Source: Bradyrhizobium erythrophlei (GTDB lineage: Bacteria; Pseudomonadota; Alphaproteobacteria; Rhizobiales; Xanthobacteraceae). From it: a stretch of 64,000 nt of DNA. Both the position numbers and the translations under genes were made by a program. The notes under the pieces are model-generated. The model was not told the DNA's origin and did not search any database. It worked only from the letters and a program-made list of their open reading frames with translations. Below are positions 33,894-42,657 of the stretch, piece by piece. How positions within the stretch are numbered: the stretch's first letter is position 1; the number at the start of each line of letters is the position of its first letter. Where the stretch lies: contig NZ_LT670817.1 in the NCBI RefSeq assembly GCF_900129425.1, positions 7,344,001-7,408,000 on the forward strand, in the 5' to 3' direction.

Positions 33894-35372
33894 ATGACAG
33901 ACCGTTCTATTGGCCTTGAAGGCGATGGGGCCGGATCGGAAAGCAATCAATCCCCTGGCTACGACCGCGCACCGGCCGGAGAGCGAACAGATTTCGACCC
34001 TGTCAGGCTGGGATCAACGGTGTCCCGCGCGCTGCTATTGCTGGTCTTCGTGGGACTCTTCTTTGTTTCGCTGATGATCGTTTCGAACGTCGCGATAAAT
34101 TTCCACATCAGCACCTACGGCCGAAAGGAAGGCGTCGCTGCGATGCTGGTCGTCACCGTGGTAATCGCCGGCGCCTTCGTATTTTCGCGATTCAGCTTCG
34201 GATATCTGGCTGGATTTTATCTTTTCGCGATGATGGCCGGCTATTTCTGGTTCAACATCTTTGGAACGTTGGGGTATGACCGGCGCGTCGCGCTGATATC
34301 GGCTATCGCATCGATTGTTCTCTTTTTGGCGCCGGTGCTTTTGATCACAAGGCCGGCGAGGAGATTTTTCACACTGCCTCACGCCGTGCTCGACCTGCTT
34401 CCGGCCTGCATTTTCCTTTTGTCGGCGGTGGTATTTCTGCTGACCGCGTTAAACGGGGTTCGCCTGGCGGGGCTGACCGACATGTACAAATACCGGGCTA
34501 CGCTCCATCATTCCCAATTATTCGAATATTTTGTCGGCATTTTTTACGGTGCCCTGCTGCCGTTCACGTTCGCATGCTCGCTCGCGCGCAAACGATGGCT
34601 GATGCTGCTGGCGCTGTGTGCGTTGTCGCTGCTGTTTTACACCGTAACGCTCACCAAGGTATCCTTGTTCGTTTCGTCGCTTTTGATTTTCTTCGCGATC
34701 CTGAGCGCATATTTCGAGGCGAGAGCTGCCGTGATTCTCTCGCTGCTTCTGCCCACGGCCGTCGGCCTGCTCGCGCGACAATTCAATTCGGATATTGCGT
34801 TCGAGGTGTTCGGGTTTCTGAGCTTCCGAATGCTGGCCATTCCATCGATCTCGCTCGATCACTACTACGTCTTTTTTGCCGATCACCCGCTGACCCACTT
34901 CTGCCAGCTCTCGTTCATGAAGGGGATCACGGACTGCCCCTACTCGGATCAACTCGGTGTCGTACTGGCGAACTGGTTTCGTTTGGGCAATTTGAATGCG
35001 TCGCTGTTTGCGACCGAGGGGGTCGCATCGGTTGGTGCGCTGTTCGCGCCGATTTCCGCGCTGGTCTGCGGCCTGATACTTGCGATCGGCAACAACGTCA
35101 GCGCCGGCCTCCCGAAACCGTTTATCTTTGTTTCGGCCGCCACGATCCCCCACATTCTGCTCAACGTGCCGCTTGCGACGACATTGCTGTCGCACGGATT
35201 GGGCCTTCTTTTCCTGCTCTGGTACGTCACCCCGCCAGACTATTTCGAACAGCCCGCGGTTCCCGTTGCCCGCCAAATCTGGCGCCGGTTCGGGCGGGGG
35301 CCACCGAATAAGTTCACCGGCAGAAACGTGTTGCCGGCGGCGGCGGAGCAAGCGGGGTCCTTCAGAGAATGA
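33894..35372 (+). CDS. Polytopic membrane protein, O-antigen-polymerase-like
   Basis: This 492-residue protein has about a dozen hydrophobic helices after a polar 40-residue head. The helices include LLLLVFVGLFFVSLMIVS, LLALCALSLLFYTVTL and AAVILSLLLPTAVGLLA. A large loop before the last helices (HYYVFFADHPLTHFCQLSFMK…) fits the periplasmic catalytic loop of Wzy-type oligosaccharide polymerases. No diagnostic motif proves this. Base composition is lower in GC than its neighbours, suggesting horizontal acquisition. It overlaps the convergent SDR gene by 11 bases. Confidence 0.55.
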   Translation: MTDRSIGLEGDGAGSESNQSPGYDRAPAGERTDFDPVRLGSTVSRALLLLVFVGLFFVSLMIVSNVAINFHISTYGRKEGVAAMLVVTVVIAGAFVFSRFSFGYLAGFYLFAMMAGYFWFNIFGTLGYDRRVALISAIASIVLFLAPVLLITRPARRFFTLPHAVLDLLPACIFLLSAVVFLLTALNGVRLAGLTDMYKYRATLHHSQLFEYFVGIFYGALLPFTFACSLARKRWLMLLALCALSLLFYTVTLTKVSLFVSSLLIFFAILSAYFEARAAVILSLLLPTAVGLLARQFNSDIAFEVFGFLSFRMLAIPSISLDHYYVFFADHPLTHFCQLSFMKGITDCPYSDQLGVVLANWFRLGNLNASLFATEGVASVGALFAPISALVCGLILAIGNNVSAGLPKPFIFVSAATIPHILLNVPLATTLLSHGLGLLFLLWYVTPPDYFEQPAVPVARQIWRRFGRGPPNKFTGRNVLPAAAEQAGSFRE

Positions 35373-36096
35373 GGCCGCCGTCGACCACCAGCGTTTGCCC
35401 GACGATATAGGACGCCAGCGGCGATGCCAGAAACAGCGCGGCGCCGGCCATGTCGGCCGGCGTCCCCAGCCTTTTCAGGGGTATCCGCTCGATCGCGCCC
35501 TCAAGCCGCTTCGGATTTGATGTCGTCACCCTGGTCATCTTGGTATCGACGAGGCCGGGTGCGATGCCGTTGACGCGGATGCCATCCTCGGCCCACGCTT
35601 GCCCAAGCGTTCGAGTAAGCCCGACGGCGCCGTTCTTCGAGGCATTGTAGGCCGGGTTGCCCTTGGTCGAATGATAGGCCGCGGTCGAACTAACGATGAT
35701 AAGCGAGCCCTTGGCCGTCTTCAGCAACGCATGAAATCGAGTCGCGCAGGCCATCAGACTGATCAGGTTGACCTCGAGGACGCTTCGAAATCCCGCCATT
35801 TCGAATTCGCCGCGCCGGTAGATCACCGCGCCCTGCGCCAGCACCAGAACGTCAAGCCGTTCGAACGAGGGTTTGAAATTCTCGATGGCGCTGGCATCGC
35901 CGACATCGAGTTGCGCGTAATCGAGGCCTTCGAGATGCGATCCCTCGGCCGGCGAATAGTCGGCGGCCGCGGCGCGGGTGCCGCAGACCTGCACGCGCGC
36001 GCCGTTCGCCCGAAACGCTTGCGCGATGCCGTTGCCGATGCCGCTGGAGCCGCCGACCACGAGAACCTGCCTGCCGCTGAAATCCAGTTCGTTCAT
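35362..36096 (-). CDS. SDR family oxidoreductase
   Basis: This 244-residue short-chain dehydrogenase has VLVVGGSSGIGNGIAQAFR for cofactor binding, LVLAQGAV in place of the usual NNAG, an active-site YNASKNGAVGLTR (Tyr-x3-Lys), GIRVNGIAPGLVDT and the C-terminal GQTLVVDGGL. The substrate is unknown. Confidence 0.9.
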   Translation of the reverse strand: MNELDFSGRQVLVVGGSSGIGNGIAQAFRANGARVQVCGTRAAAADYSPAEGSHLEGLDYAQLDVGDASAIENFKPSFERLDVLVLAQGAVIYRRGEFEMAGFRSVLEVNLISLMACATRFHALLKTAKGSLIIVSSTAAYHSTKGNPAYNASKNGAVGLTRTLGQAWAEDGIRVNGIAPGLVDTKMTRVTTSNPKRLEGAIERIPLKRLGTPADMAGAALFLASPLASYIVGQTLVVDGGLIL

Positions 36097-36232
36097 CGCG
36101 CCCTCGATCGTCTTTGGCTACGTTCAACCAAGCCGCCTATGTCGCACGCGGCCGGTTGACATCGCAATGTCACGGAGTAGTTTTTTACCAAATGGAGCGG
36201 AGCAACCGCTCATCTCGACCAGGAGAAACGCC

Positions 36233-37120
36233 ATGACGGTCTCGATCCGGCAGCTTCATCCGCATTTTTTCGGCGAGGTCTCCGGGGTGGATTTGCGACA
36301 GCCGCTGACGCCGCAAGAGGCCGCCGATATCGAAGCCGGCATGGACAGATACGCCGTGCTGCTGTTCCGCGATCAGGACATATCGGACGAGCAGCAATTG
36401 GCCTTCGCGCGCAATTTCGGCAAGCGTGAGAATGCGCGCGGCGGCACCGTAACCAAGGAGGAAGATTACCGGCTCACCTCCGGCCTGAACGACGTCTCCA
36501 ACCTCGGCAAGGACGGCAAGCCGCTGCCGCGCGATCACCGCACCCATTTGTTCAATCTCGGCAACTGCCTGTGGCATTCCGACAGTTCGTTCCGCCCCAT
36601 TCCGGCGAAATTCTCGCTGCTGTCGGCGCGCGTGGTGAACCCCAAGGGGGGCAATACCGAGTTCGCCGACATGCGCGCCGGCTATGACGCGCTCGACGAC
36701 GAGACCAAGGCCGAGATCGAGGATCTGATCTGCGAACATTCGCTGATGTATTCGCGCGGCTCGCTGGGCTTTCTCGATTACACCGAGGAGGAAAAGCAGA
36801 TGTTCAAGCCGGTGCGGCAGCGGCTGGTGCGCACGCATCCGGGGCACGGCCGCAAGTCGCTGTATCTGTCGTCGCATGCCGGCGGCATAGTCGGCATGAC
36901 GGTGCCGGAAGCACGGCTGTTGCTGCGCGACCTTACCGAGCACGCCACCCAGCCGGAATTCGTCCACGTCCACAAATGGACGCTGCATGACCTCGTGATG
37001 TGGGACAACCGCCAGACCATGCACCGGGTCCGCCGTTACGACCAGTCGCAGCCACGCGACATGCGCCGCGCCACTGTGGCCGGCACCTCGCCGACGGTGG
37101 CACAGCAGGCGGCGGAGTAA
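36233..37120 (+). CDS. TauD/TfdA-family Fe(II)/2-oxoglutarate dioxygenase
   Basis: The 295-residue enzyme starts at the ATG at 36233, well inside a longer frame. The facial triad is visible: His and Asp in LWHSDSSF and the distal His in MWDNRQTMHRVRRYD. The 2-oxoglutarate-binding arginine is in DMRRATVAG. The family opens C-S, C-O or C-H bonds of taurine, aryloxy acids and similar substrates. It looks closer to the TfdA-like branch, but the substrate is not inferable. Confidence 0.9.
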   Translation: MTVSIRQLHPHFFGEVSGVDLRQPLTPQEAADIEAGMDRYAVLLFRDQDISDEQQLAFARNFGKRENARGGTVTKEEDYRLTSGLNDVSNLGKDGKPLPRDHRTHLFNLGNCLWHSDSSFRPIPAKFSLLSARVVNPKGGNTEFADMRAGYDALDDETKAEIEDLICEHSLMYSRGSLGFLDYTEEEKQMFKPVRQRLVRTHPGHGRKSLYLSSHAGGIVGMTVPEARLLLRDLTEHATQPEFVHVHKWTLHDLVMWDNRQTMHRVRRYDQSQPRDMRRATVAGTSPTVAQQAAE

Positions 37121-37128
37121 AGGCTCTC

Positions 37129-37258
37129 GTCATACGCGGGCTTGACCCGCGTATCCATCAATCCTGATGAGGGGGTTTCTCGAAGTCGATGGATTGCCGG
37201 GTAGCGCAGACAAGCTTACGTAGTCTGCGCAAAGCAGACTACTATGCCCGGCAGTGAC
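37129..37258. repeat. Dispersed palindromic repeat (copy 6) interrupted by a nested hairpin element
   Basis: The left arm gtcatacgcgggcttgac and the core cgatggattgccggg match the family. The right arm, elsewhere gccgggtcaagcccggcaat, is split by about 43 bases (37203-37245), which contain gcgcagac…gtctgcgc and a third gcagactac. The remainder resumes with gcccggcagtgac. Confidence 0.85.
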
Positions 37259-37261
37259 AAG

Positions 37262-37966
37262 TCAGGCATGCCCGGCTTCGTTCGACAGCATGCCCGGATC
37301 GATCCCGATCTTGCGCAGTGCCCGCTGGTATTTTTCCTCGACGTCGCCGCCGAAGATCAGGTCCGCATCGGCGTCGCAATGCAGCCAGCCATTGTCCTGA
37401 ATTTCGGTTTCGAGCTGGCCCGGCGCCCAGCCGGCATAACCCAGCGCGAGGATCGCATGCTTCGGCCCGGCGCCCCTCGCAATCGCCTTGAGAATGTCGA
37501 CGGTTGCGGTGAGGCAAATTCCGTCATCGATCCGAAGCGTCGCGTCCGCAATGAAGAAATCGCTCGAATGCAGCACAAAGCCGCGGCCGGTATCGACCGG
37601 TCCGCCCTTCAGCACCTTCATGGTCTCGGCGTTTTCCGGCAGCTTGATCTGGTCGGCCTTCTTGATGATGTCGAGTTGCACCAGCAATTCGGGAAAGTCG
37701 ATACTGCCCGCCGGGCGGTTGACGATGATGCCCATGGCGCCTTCGGAGGAATGCGCGCAGAGATATATCACCGAACGCTCGAAGCGCGGGTCACCCATGA
37801 CAGGCATGGCGATCAGCAACTGACCGTCGAGGTAGCCGCGGCCGGCCGAATTGTCGCCGGCGCCGGCAGCCTTGCGGCGAACAGTTTTCGCTTTTTTGCC
37901 TTCAGGGCCCATCCGCAAGGCACTCTCGGTTTGATGCATCCTGATATTGGGTTTCGGTTCTGTCAA
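37262..37966 (-). CDS. YqgE/AlgH family protein (UPF0301)
   Basis: The 234-residue frame starts at a TTG with AGGAAG 7 bases upstream; ATGs at 37939 and 37912 are alternatives. The YqgE core has LDGQLLIAMPVMGDPRFERSVIYLCAHSSEGAMGIIVNRP, VLKGGPVDTGRGFVLH and ALGYAGWAPGQLETEIQDNGWL. The role is unknown. Confidence 0.9.
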   Translation of the reverse strand: MTEPKPNIRMHQTESALRMGPEGKKAKTVRRKAAGAGDNSAGRGYLDGQLLIAMPVMGDPRFERSVIYLCAHSSEGAMGIIVNRPAGSIDFPELLVQLDIIKKADQIKLPENAETMKVLKGGPVDTGRGFVLHSSDFFIADATLRIDDGICLTATVDILKAIARGAGPKHAILALGYAGWAPGQLETEIQDNGWLHCDADADLIFGGDVEEKYQRALRKIGIDPGMLSNEAGHA

Positions 37967-38041
37967 TCAAGCTTCCTGCCGCCTTTAATCATCACAAGCA
38001 ATTCAATGGTTTGCGCTGCAACCTGGCTGTAAAGACACCTC

Positions 38042-38881
38042 ATGATGGTCATAGTTCCCATGCGTGCCGCGCTCGGCTTTGCCGCAACTTTGGTTGCGTC
38101 GTCCCTCGCCATCGAGGCGCGCGCCCAGGATGCATCGCCATGGCAGCGGGATGGACACTCCGCGGTCCGGCTGCTGGCGGGATCGCGCAGCGGCGCGGTG
38201 CTGCTAGGCGGCATCGCCTTTCAGCTTCAGCCGGGATGGAAAACCTACTGGCGGACCCCCGGCGATTCCGGCGTGCCGCCCCGCTTCGACTTCTCCAAAT
38301 CGGAAAATATCGAGGCCGTGACGGTGCTGTGGCCGGCCCCGACGAAATTCGACGACGGCGCCGGCGGGCATTCGCTGGGTTATCACGACCAGATCGTGCT
38401 GCCATTGCGCATCGTCGCGAAAAATGCCGACAAGCCGGTGACGCTGCGCGCCGACATCAACTACGCGGTCTGCGAAAAACTGTGCATTCCCGTTGAAGCC
38501 AATACCGAAATCCCCATCGCCAGCGCGGCCAGCGCCGAGGACAGCGCGCTGTTCGCGGCGCTGGATACCGTGCCCAAGCCGGCCAATGTCGGAGATCCCA
38601 ATCCGCTGACCATCCGCGACGTCAAGCGCGAGGGCAAATCCACGGTGCTGGTCGATGTGGTGACGCCCGACACCAGGGCGCTCAGCCTGTTTGTCGAGGG
38701 GCCGACGCCGGACTGGGCGCTGCCGGTTCCGAAATTGCTCGAGCACAGCCCGCCCGGGGTCAAGCGCTTCGCCTTCGAACTCGATGGCCTGCCTCCGGGC
38801 GCCAGTCCCGAGGGCGCGGCGCTCAAATTGACCCTGGTCGGCGGCGAGCACTCCTACGAATTCAATATCAATCTGGAGTAA
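38042..38881 (+). CDS. Exported protein with DsbD N-terminal (DsbC-like) domain
   Basis: The 279-residue protein has a signal peptide (ALGFAATLVASSLAIEARA) and an immunoglobulin-like domain of the DsbD-alpha type (PF11412-like). Its GWKTYWRTPGDSG and active cysteine pair in YAVCEKLCIPVEA are preserved. The transmembrane and thioredoxin parts of full DsbD are absent. It may accept electrons from a separate CcdA/DsbD-beta protein, which is inference. A perfect hairpin (38881-38900) follows its stop. Confidence 0.85.
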   Translation: MMVIVPMRAALGFAATLVASSLAIEARAQDASPWQRDGHSAVRLLAGSRSGAVLLGGIAFQLQPGWKTYWRTPGDSGVPPRFDFSKSENIEAVTVLWPAPTKFDDGAGGHSLGYHDQIVLPLRIVAKNADKPVTLRADINYAVCEKLCIPVEANTEIPIASAASAEDSALFAALDTVPKPANVGDPNPLTIRDVKREGKSTVLVDVVTPDTRALSLFVEGPTPDWALPVPKLLEHSPPGVKRFAFELDGLPPGASPEGAALKLTLVGGEHSYEFNINLE

Positions 38882-39087
38882 GTCCCGGCACGCCGGGACT
38901 CGTATCGCGTGATGTCGCGGTTCAAGCACACTGACAGATGCCTTCTGCAACAAGTAACGCCGAAGGCTATGGACGACGTGGAGAGGCGACGACGCCCCAC
39001 CCAACCGAATCTTAACGAATAGTTGATAGGCCGATCACCGCCGCCGTATTCAGCGGTTGCCTTTCGAGGTTTGCCGCTGTGGCCGTG

Positions 39088-40461
39088 ATGGACGCTCAAT
39101 CCGAAACAGCTCTGTCCCGAGGAGTGATCGCGCGGGTGCGATCGATGCTCGGCGGCTTGCTTGGCGGATCCAGCGAAGCTTCGGTCACCAGACGGCTTGC
39201 CGGCATCATTTTCATGATCCGCGTCATCAGCGCGGCACTGGCCTATCTTTCGCAAATCCTGCTGGCGCGCTGGATGGGCGGTTCGGATTACGGCGTCTAT
39301 GTCTATGTCTGGACCTGGGTGCTGCTGCTCGGCAGCATGATGGATTTCGGCATCTCGGCTTCGGCGCAGAAAATCATTCCGGAATACCGCACCCGCGGCG
39401 AACACGCCCTGCTGCGCGGCTTTCTCTCCGGCAGCCGCTGGATGACTTTTGCCGTGTCGGTGGCCGTCTCGCTGTTGCTGGCGGGCGTCGTCAAACTGCT
39501 GTCGCCGTGGATCGACGCCAACACGATCCTGCCGCTTTATATCGGCTGCATCACGCTGCCGGCCTTCGTGGTGGCCAATACCCAGGACGGCATCGCGCGC
39601 TCGCACGACTGGATGCGGCTCGGATTGATGCCGCAATTCATCGTCCGGCAATCACTGATCATCGGCTTCACCGCGGGCGCCTTTGCGCTCGGCTTTCATC
39701 TCGGCGCCACCGCCGCGATGCTCGCCAGCGCCGCCGCGGTGTGGATCGCCATGATCGGGCAAATGATCGTGCTGAACCGCCGCCTCGGCGGCCACATGGA
39801 GTCCGGTCCGAAAGCTTACGATTTCCGCGGATGGCTCGCGATTTCGCTGCCGATCCTGCTGGTCGAGAGTTTTTACCTGCTATTGTCCTACACCGACGTG
39901 CTGGTGCTGCAGCAATTTCGCTCGTCGGAAGAGGTCGGCGTCTACTTCGCCGTGGTGAAGACGCTGGCGCTGGTGTCCTTCATTCATTACGCGATGTCGG
40001 CAACGACGGCGCACCGCTTTGCCGAGTACCACGCCCTCGGCGACAAGGCCCGGCTCTCGGCCTACGTCGCGCATGCGATCAAGTGGACGTTCTGGCCGTC
40101 GCTCGCGGCGACCATCCTGTTGCTGGCATTCGGCAAGCCGCTGCTGTGGCTGTTCGGACCGCAATTCGTCACCGGCTACGACATCATGTTCGTCGCGGCG
40201 ATCGGGCTCGTGGTGCGGTCCGCGATCGGCCCGGTCGAGCGGCTGCTCAACATGCTCGGCCATCAGCACATCTGCGCGCTGGCCTATGCGCTCGCGTTTG
40301 TCATGAACGTAGCGCTCTGCATCGCGCTGGTGCCGCGTTTCGGCGGTCACGGCGCGGCAGCCGCGACCTCGATCTCGCTGGTATTCGAGACCGTGCTGCT
40401 GTTCTGGATCGTGCGGCAGCGGCTGGGGCTGCACGTGCTGGCGTTCGGGAAGCGGGACTAA
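39088..40461 (+). CDS. Polysaccharide flippase, MOP superfamily (Wzx-like)
   Basis: The 457-residue protein starts at the ATG at 39088; GTG at 39079 is an alternative. It has about twelve hydrophobic helices and typical MOP sequences: AALAYLSQILLARWMGGSDYGVYVYVWTW at the N-terminus, and ESFYLLLSYTDVLVLQQF and GFHLGATAAMLASAAAV in the middle. These carry lipid-linked oligosaccharides across the inner membrane. No glycosyltransferase is adjacent, but a polymerase-like gene lies 3.7 kb away. Confidence 0.88.
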   Translation: MDAQSETALSRGVIARVRSMLGGLLGGSSEASVTRRLAGIIFMIRVISAALAYLSQILLARWMGGSDYGVYVYVWTWVLLLGSMMDFGISASAQKIIPEYRTRGEHALLRGFLSGSRWMTFAVSVAVSLLLAGVVKLLSPWIDANTILPLYIGCITLPAFVVANTQDGIARSHDWMRLGLMPQFIVRQSLIIGFTAGAFALGFHLGATAAMLASAAAVWIAMIGQMIVLNRRLGGHMESGPKAYDFRGWLAISLPILLVESFYLLLSYTDVLVLQQFRSSEEVGVYFAVVKTLALVSFIHYAMSATTAHRFAEYHALGDKARLSAYVAHAIKWTFWPSLAATILLLAFGKPLLWLFGPQFVTGYDIMFVAAIGLVVRSAIGPVERLLNMLGHQHICALAYALAFVMNVALCIALVPRFGGHGAAAATSISLVFETVLLFWIVRQRLGLHVLAFGKRD

Positions 40462-40472
40462 GATCTCTCCGC

Positions 40473-40560
40473 GTCATGCCCGGCCTTGTGCCGGGCATCC
40501 ACGTCCTTCTTCCTTCACCGCAAGCAAGACGTGGATGGCCGGGACAAGCCCGGCCATGAC
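40473..40560. repeat. Dispersed palindromic repeat (copy 7)
   Basis: Arms gtcatgcccggccttgtgcc and atggccgggacaagcccgg with the acgtggat core, nearly identical to copy 2. It stands between converging flippase and bdhA genes. Confidence 0.92.
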
Positions 40561-40593
40561 GAGTGCAAGTATCGAAGAAGCAACGGTTTAGCT

Positions 40594-41382
40594 TTACTCC
40601 GCGGTCCAGCCGCCGTCGATCGAGAGGTTGGCGCCGGTGATCTGCGCCGCGTCGTCGCCGCAGAGAAACAATGCCAGTGCTGCGACCTGCTCGGAGGTGA
40701 CGAACTCCTTGGTCGGCTGGGCTTCCAGGAGCACGTCCTTGATGACCTGCTCCTTGGTCATGTTACGCGCCTTCATGGTGTCGGGAATCTGCTTCTCGAC
40801 CAGCGGCGTCCAGACATAACCCGGACTGATGCAGTTGCAGGTGATCTTGAAGGTCGCAAGCTCCAGCGCCACGGTCTTGGTCAGGCCGGCGATGCCGTGC
40901 TTGGCCGACACATAGGCCGACTTGAAGGGCGAGGCCACCAGCGAATGCGCGGAAGCCGTATTGATGATGCGGCCCCAGCCGCGCTTCTTCATGCCCGGCA
41001 CGGCGGCGCGGATGCCGTGAAACGCCGACGTCAGGTTGATCGCGATGATGGCGTCCCACTTGTCGATCGGGAATTCCTCGATCGGCGAAACGAACTGGAT
41101 GCCGGCATTGTTGACGAGAACGTCGACCGAGCCGAACGTCTTTTCGCCCAGCGCGACCATATCAGCGATCTCCGCAGGCTTGGTCATGTCGGCCGGCGAA
41201 TGGACCGCCTTGACCTTGAAATCCGTCTCGATGCCGGCGCGTTCCTTCTCGATGTCGGCGGGCGCGCCCATGCCGTTGAGGACGATGTTGGCGCCGGCGC
41301 CTGCAAAGGCGCGGGCATAAGCGAGCCCGATGCCACTGGTCGAGCCGGTCACAACGGCGGTCTTGCCTGTCAAGATACCCAT
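40594..41382 (-). CDS. bdhA: 3-hydroxybutyrate dehydrogenase
   Basis: The 262-residue SDR carries AVVTGSTSGIGLAYARAFA, VLVNNAGIQFVSPIEEFP, and the catalytic YVSAKHGIAGLTK. The end VAALALFLCGDDAAQITG and IDGGWTAE are typical of BdhA. It oxidises 3-hydroxybutyrate in polyhydroxybutyrate breakdown. Only 3 bases separate it from the patatin gene upstream. Confidence 0.94.
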   Translation of the reverse strand: MGILTGKTAVVTGSTSGIGLAYARAFAGAGANIVLNGMGAPADIEKERAGIETDFKVKAVHSPADMTKPAEIADMVALGEKTFGSVDVLVNNAGIQFVSPIEEFPIDKWDAIIAINLTSAFHGIRAAVPGMKKRGWGRIINTASAHSLVASPFKSAYVSAKHGIAGLTKTVALELATFKITCNCISPGYVWTPLVEKQIPDTMKARNMTKEQVIKDVLLEAQPTKEFVTSEQVAALALFLCGDDAAQITGANLSIDGGWTAE

Positions 41383-41385
41383 TCA

Positions 41386-42561
41386 CTACTCCTGTTTGCC
41401 TTCGAGGGTTTCGGCGCCGTCGCCGGTGAGATCGTAAGTCACCATGGTTTCGCCGGATTGCGGCCGCTCCAGCCAATCCTCGTGGCGCATCGACCGATTT
41501 ACGTCGCGCTCGCCCGCGGCCCAGTGCTCGACCATGCCGACGTGCGAAAAATCATAATCCTTGGAGGACGACTCGTAGTTCTTGCTGCGATAGATCAGGT
41601 GCACCACGGTGACGGTGTTTTCCCTGGCGGCCTTGCGCAGGATCTCGACCGACGGATCGTTCTTGAGATCGTCGGGCAATTTTTCGATCAGTTCGCGCAG
41701 CGCCATGCGGGCGTTATGGATCTGCCTGTTCTTGTCGGTATTCATCCGGGTGCGGCTGGAATAGCGGATGTCCTTCTCGCGCTCCGCGGCCGCGAGCAGC
41801 GAAACCGGCAGCGGACCGCGCGCGCTGAACAAATCGACCTGGAAGATCAGGAGGTCGTTGTTGACTTCCGCATCCAGCACATAATCCAGCGGCGTGTTGG
41901 AGGCGAGACCGCCGTCCCAGAAGTGCTCGCCTTCAATCTCGATGGAAGGGAAGCCCGGCGGCAACGCGCCGGAGGCCATGATATGTTCCGGCCCGATCTT
42001 CTTGCCCTGCTCCCTGAATTCGAAATTATCGAAATATTTGAAATTGCCCGTGGTCACGCTTACCGCGCCGACGCTGAGCCGGGTCGTCAGATCGTTGATC
42101 CGGTCGAAATCCACCAGCCGTTCCAGCGTCGCGCGAAGCGGGGCGGTGTCGTAATAGCTCTGCGACTGCGGGGTGCCCTGCGGCCAGAGCGGCGCCGGCG
42201 GGAAACGCGGCTGGAAAAACCCGGGAACGCCGAAGGTGGCGATCAGGGCGGCGCTGGCTTCGTTGAAAACGGAACGCCCGCGGTCGCCCGATGTGACGGG
42301 ATTCCAGGGCACCGGCGCCGACACCAGGTCCCAGAATTCCTTGAGCCGCCCCACCCGCTTTTCGCGCGGGTTGCCGGCGATGATCGCGGCATTGATGGCG
42401 CCGATCGAGATGCCGGCGATCCAATCCGGCTCGAAATCATGATGGCACAGCGCCTGATAGGCGCCGGCCTGGTAGGAGCCGAGTGCGCCGCCGCCCTGCA
42501 GGACAAGCACGCGCTGGGCCCTCGCAGGCGTCTTTTCCGGCGCCGGATTGGAAGTATCCAT
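41386..42561 (-). CDS. Patatin-like phospholipase with DUF3734-type tail
   Basis: The 391-residue protein has a patatin domain: oxyanion loop LQGGGALGSYQAG, nucleophile elbow GISIGAIN and the Asp of the dyad in FWDGGLASNTPLDY. The C-terminal ~150 residues (RTRMNTDKNRQIHNARMALREL; VVHLIYRSKNYESSSKDYDF) match the DUF3734 extension. It is the first gene of a pair with bdhA, as in other alphaproteobacteria, hinting at storage-lipid or PHB mobilisation. Confidence 0.92.
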   Translation of the reverse strand: MDTSNPAPEKTPARAQRVLVLQGGGALGSYQAGAYQALCHHDFEPDWIAGISIGAINAAIIAGNPREKRVGRLKEFWDLVSAPVPWNPVTSGDRGRSVFNEASAALIATFGVPGFFQPRFPPAPLWPQGTPQSQSYYDTAPLRATLERLVDFDRINDLTTRLSVGAVSVTTGNFKYFDNFEFREQGKKIGPEHIMASGALPPGFPSIEIEGEHFWDGGLASNTPLDYVLDAEVNNDLLIFQVDLFSARGPLPVSLLAAAEREKDIRYSSRTRMNTDKNRQIHNARMALRELIEKLPDDLKNDPSVEILRKAARENTVTVVHLIYRSKNYESSSKDYDFSHVGMVEHWAAGERDVNRSMRHEDWLERPQSGETMVTYDLTGDGAETLEGKQE

Positions 42562-42657
42562 GATGACCGTCGATCAATTATGAAAATGCCGCTTCACCGT
42601 GGCGCCTGTTCGAGATGGCGTCAATCGGCGAGGCGGGAACGAGCGGTCACGCCAAGT

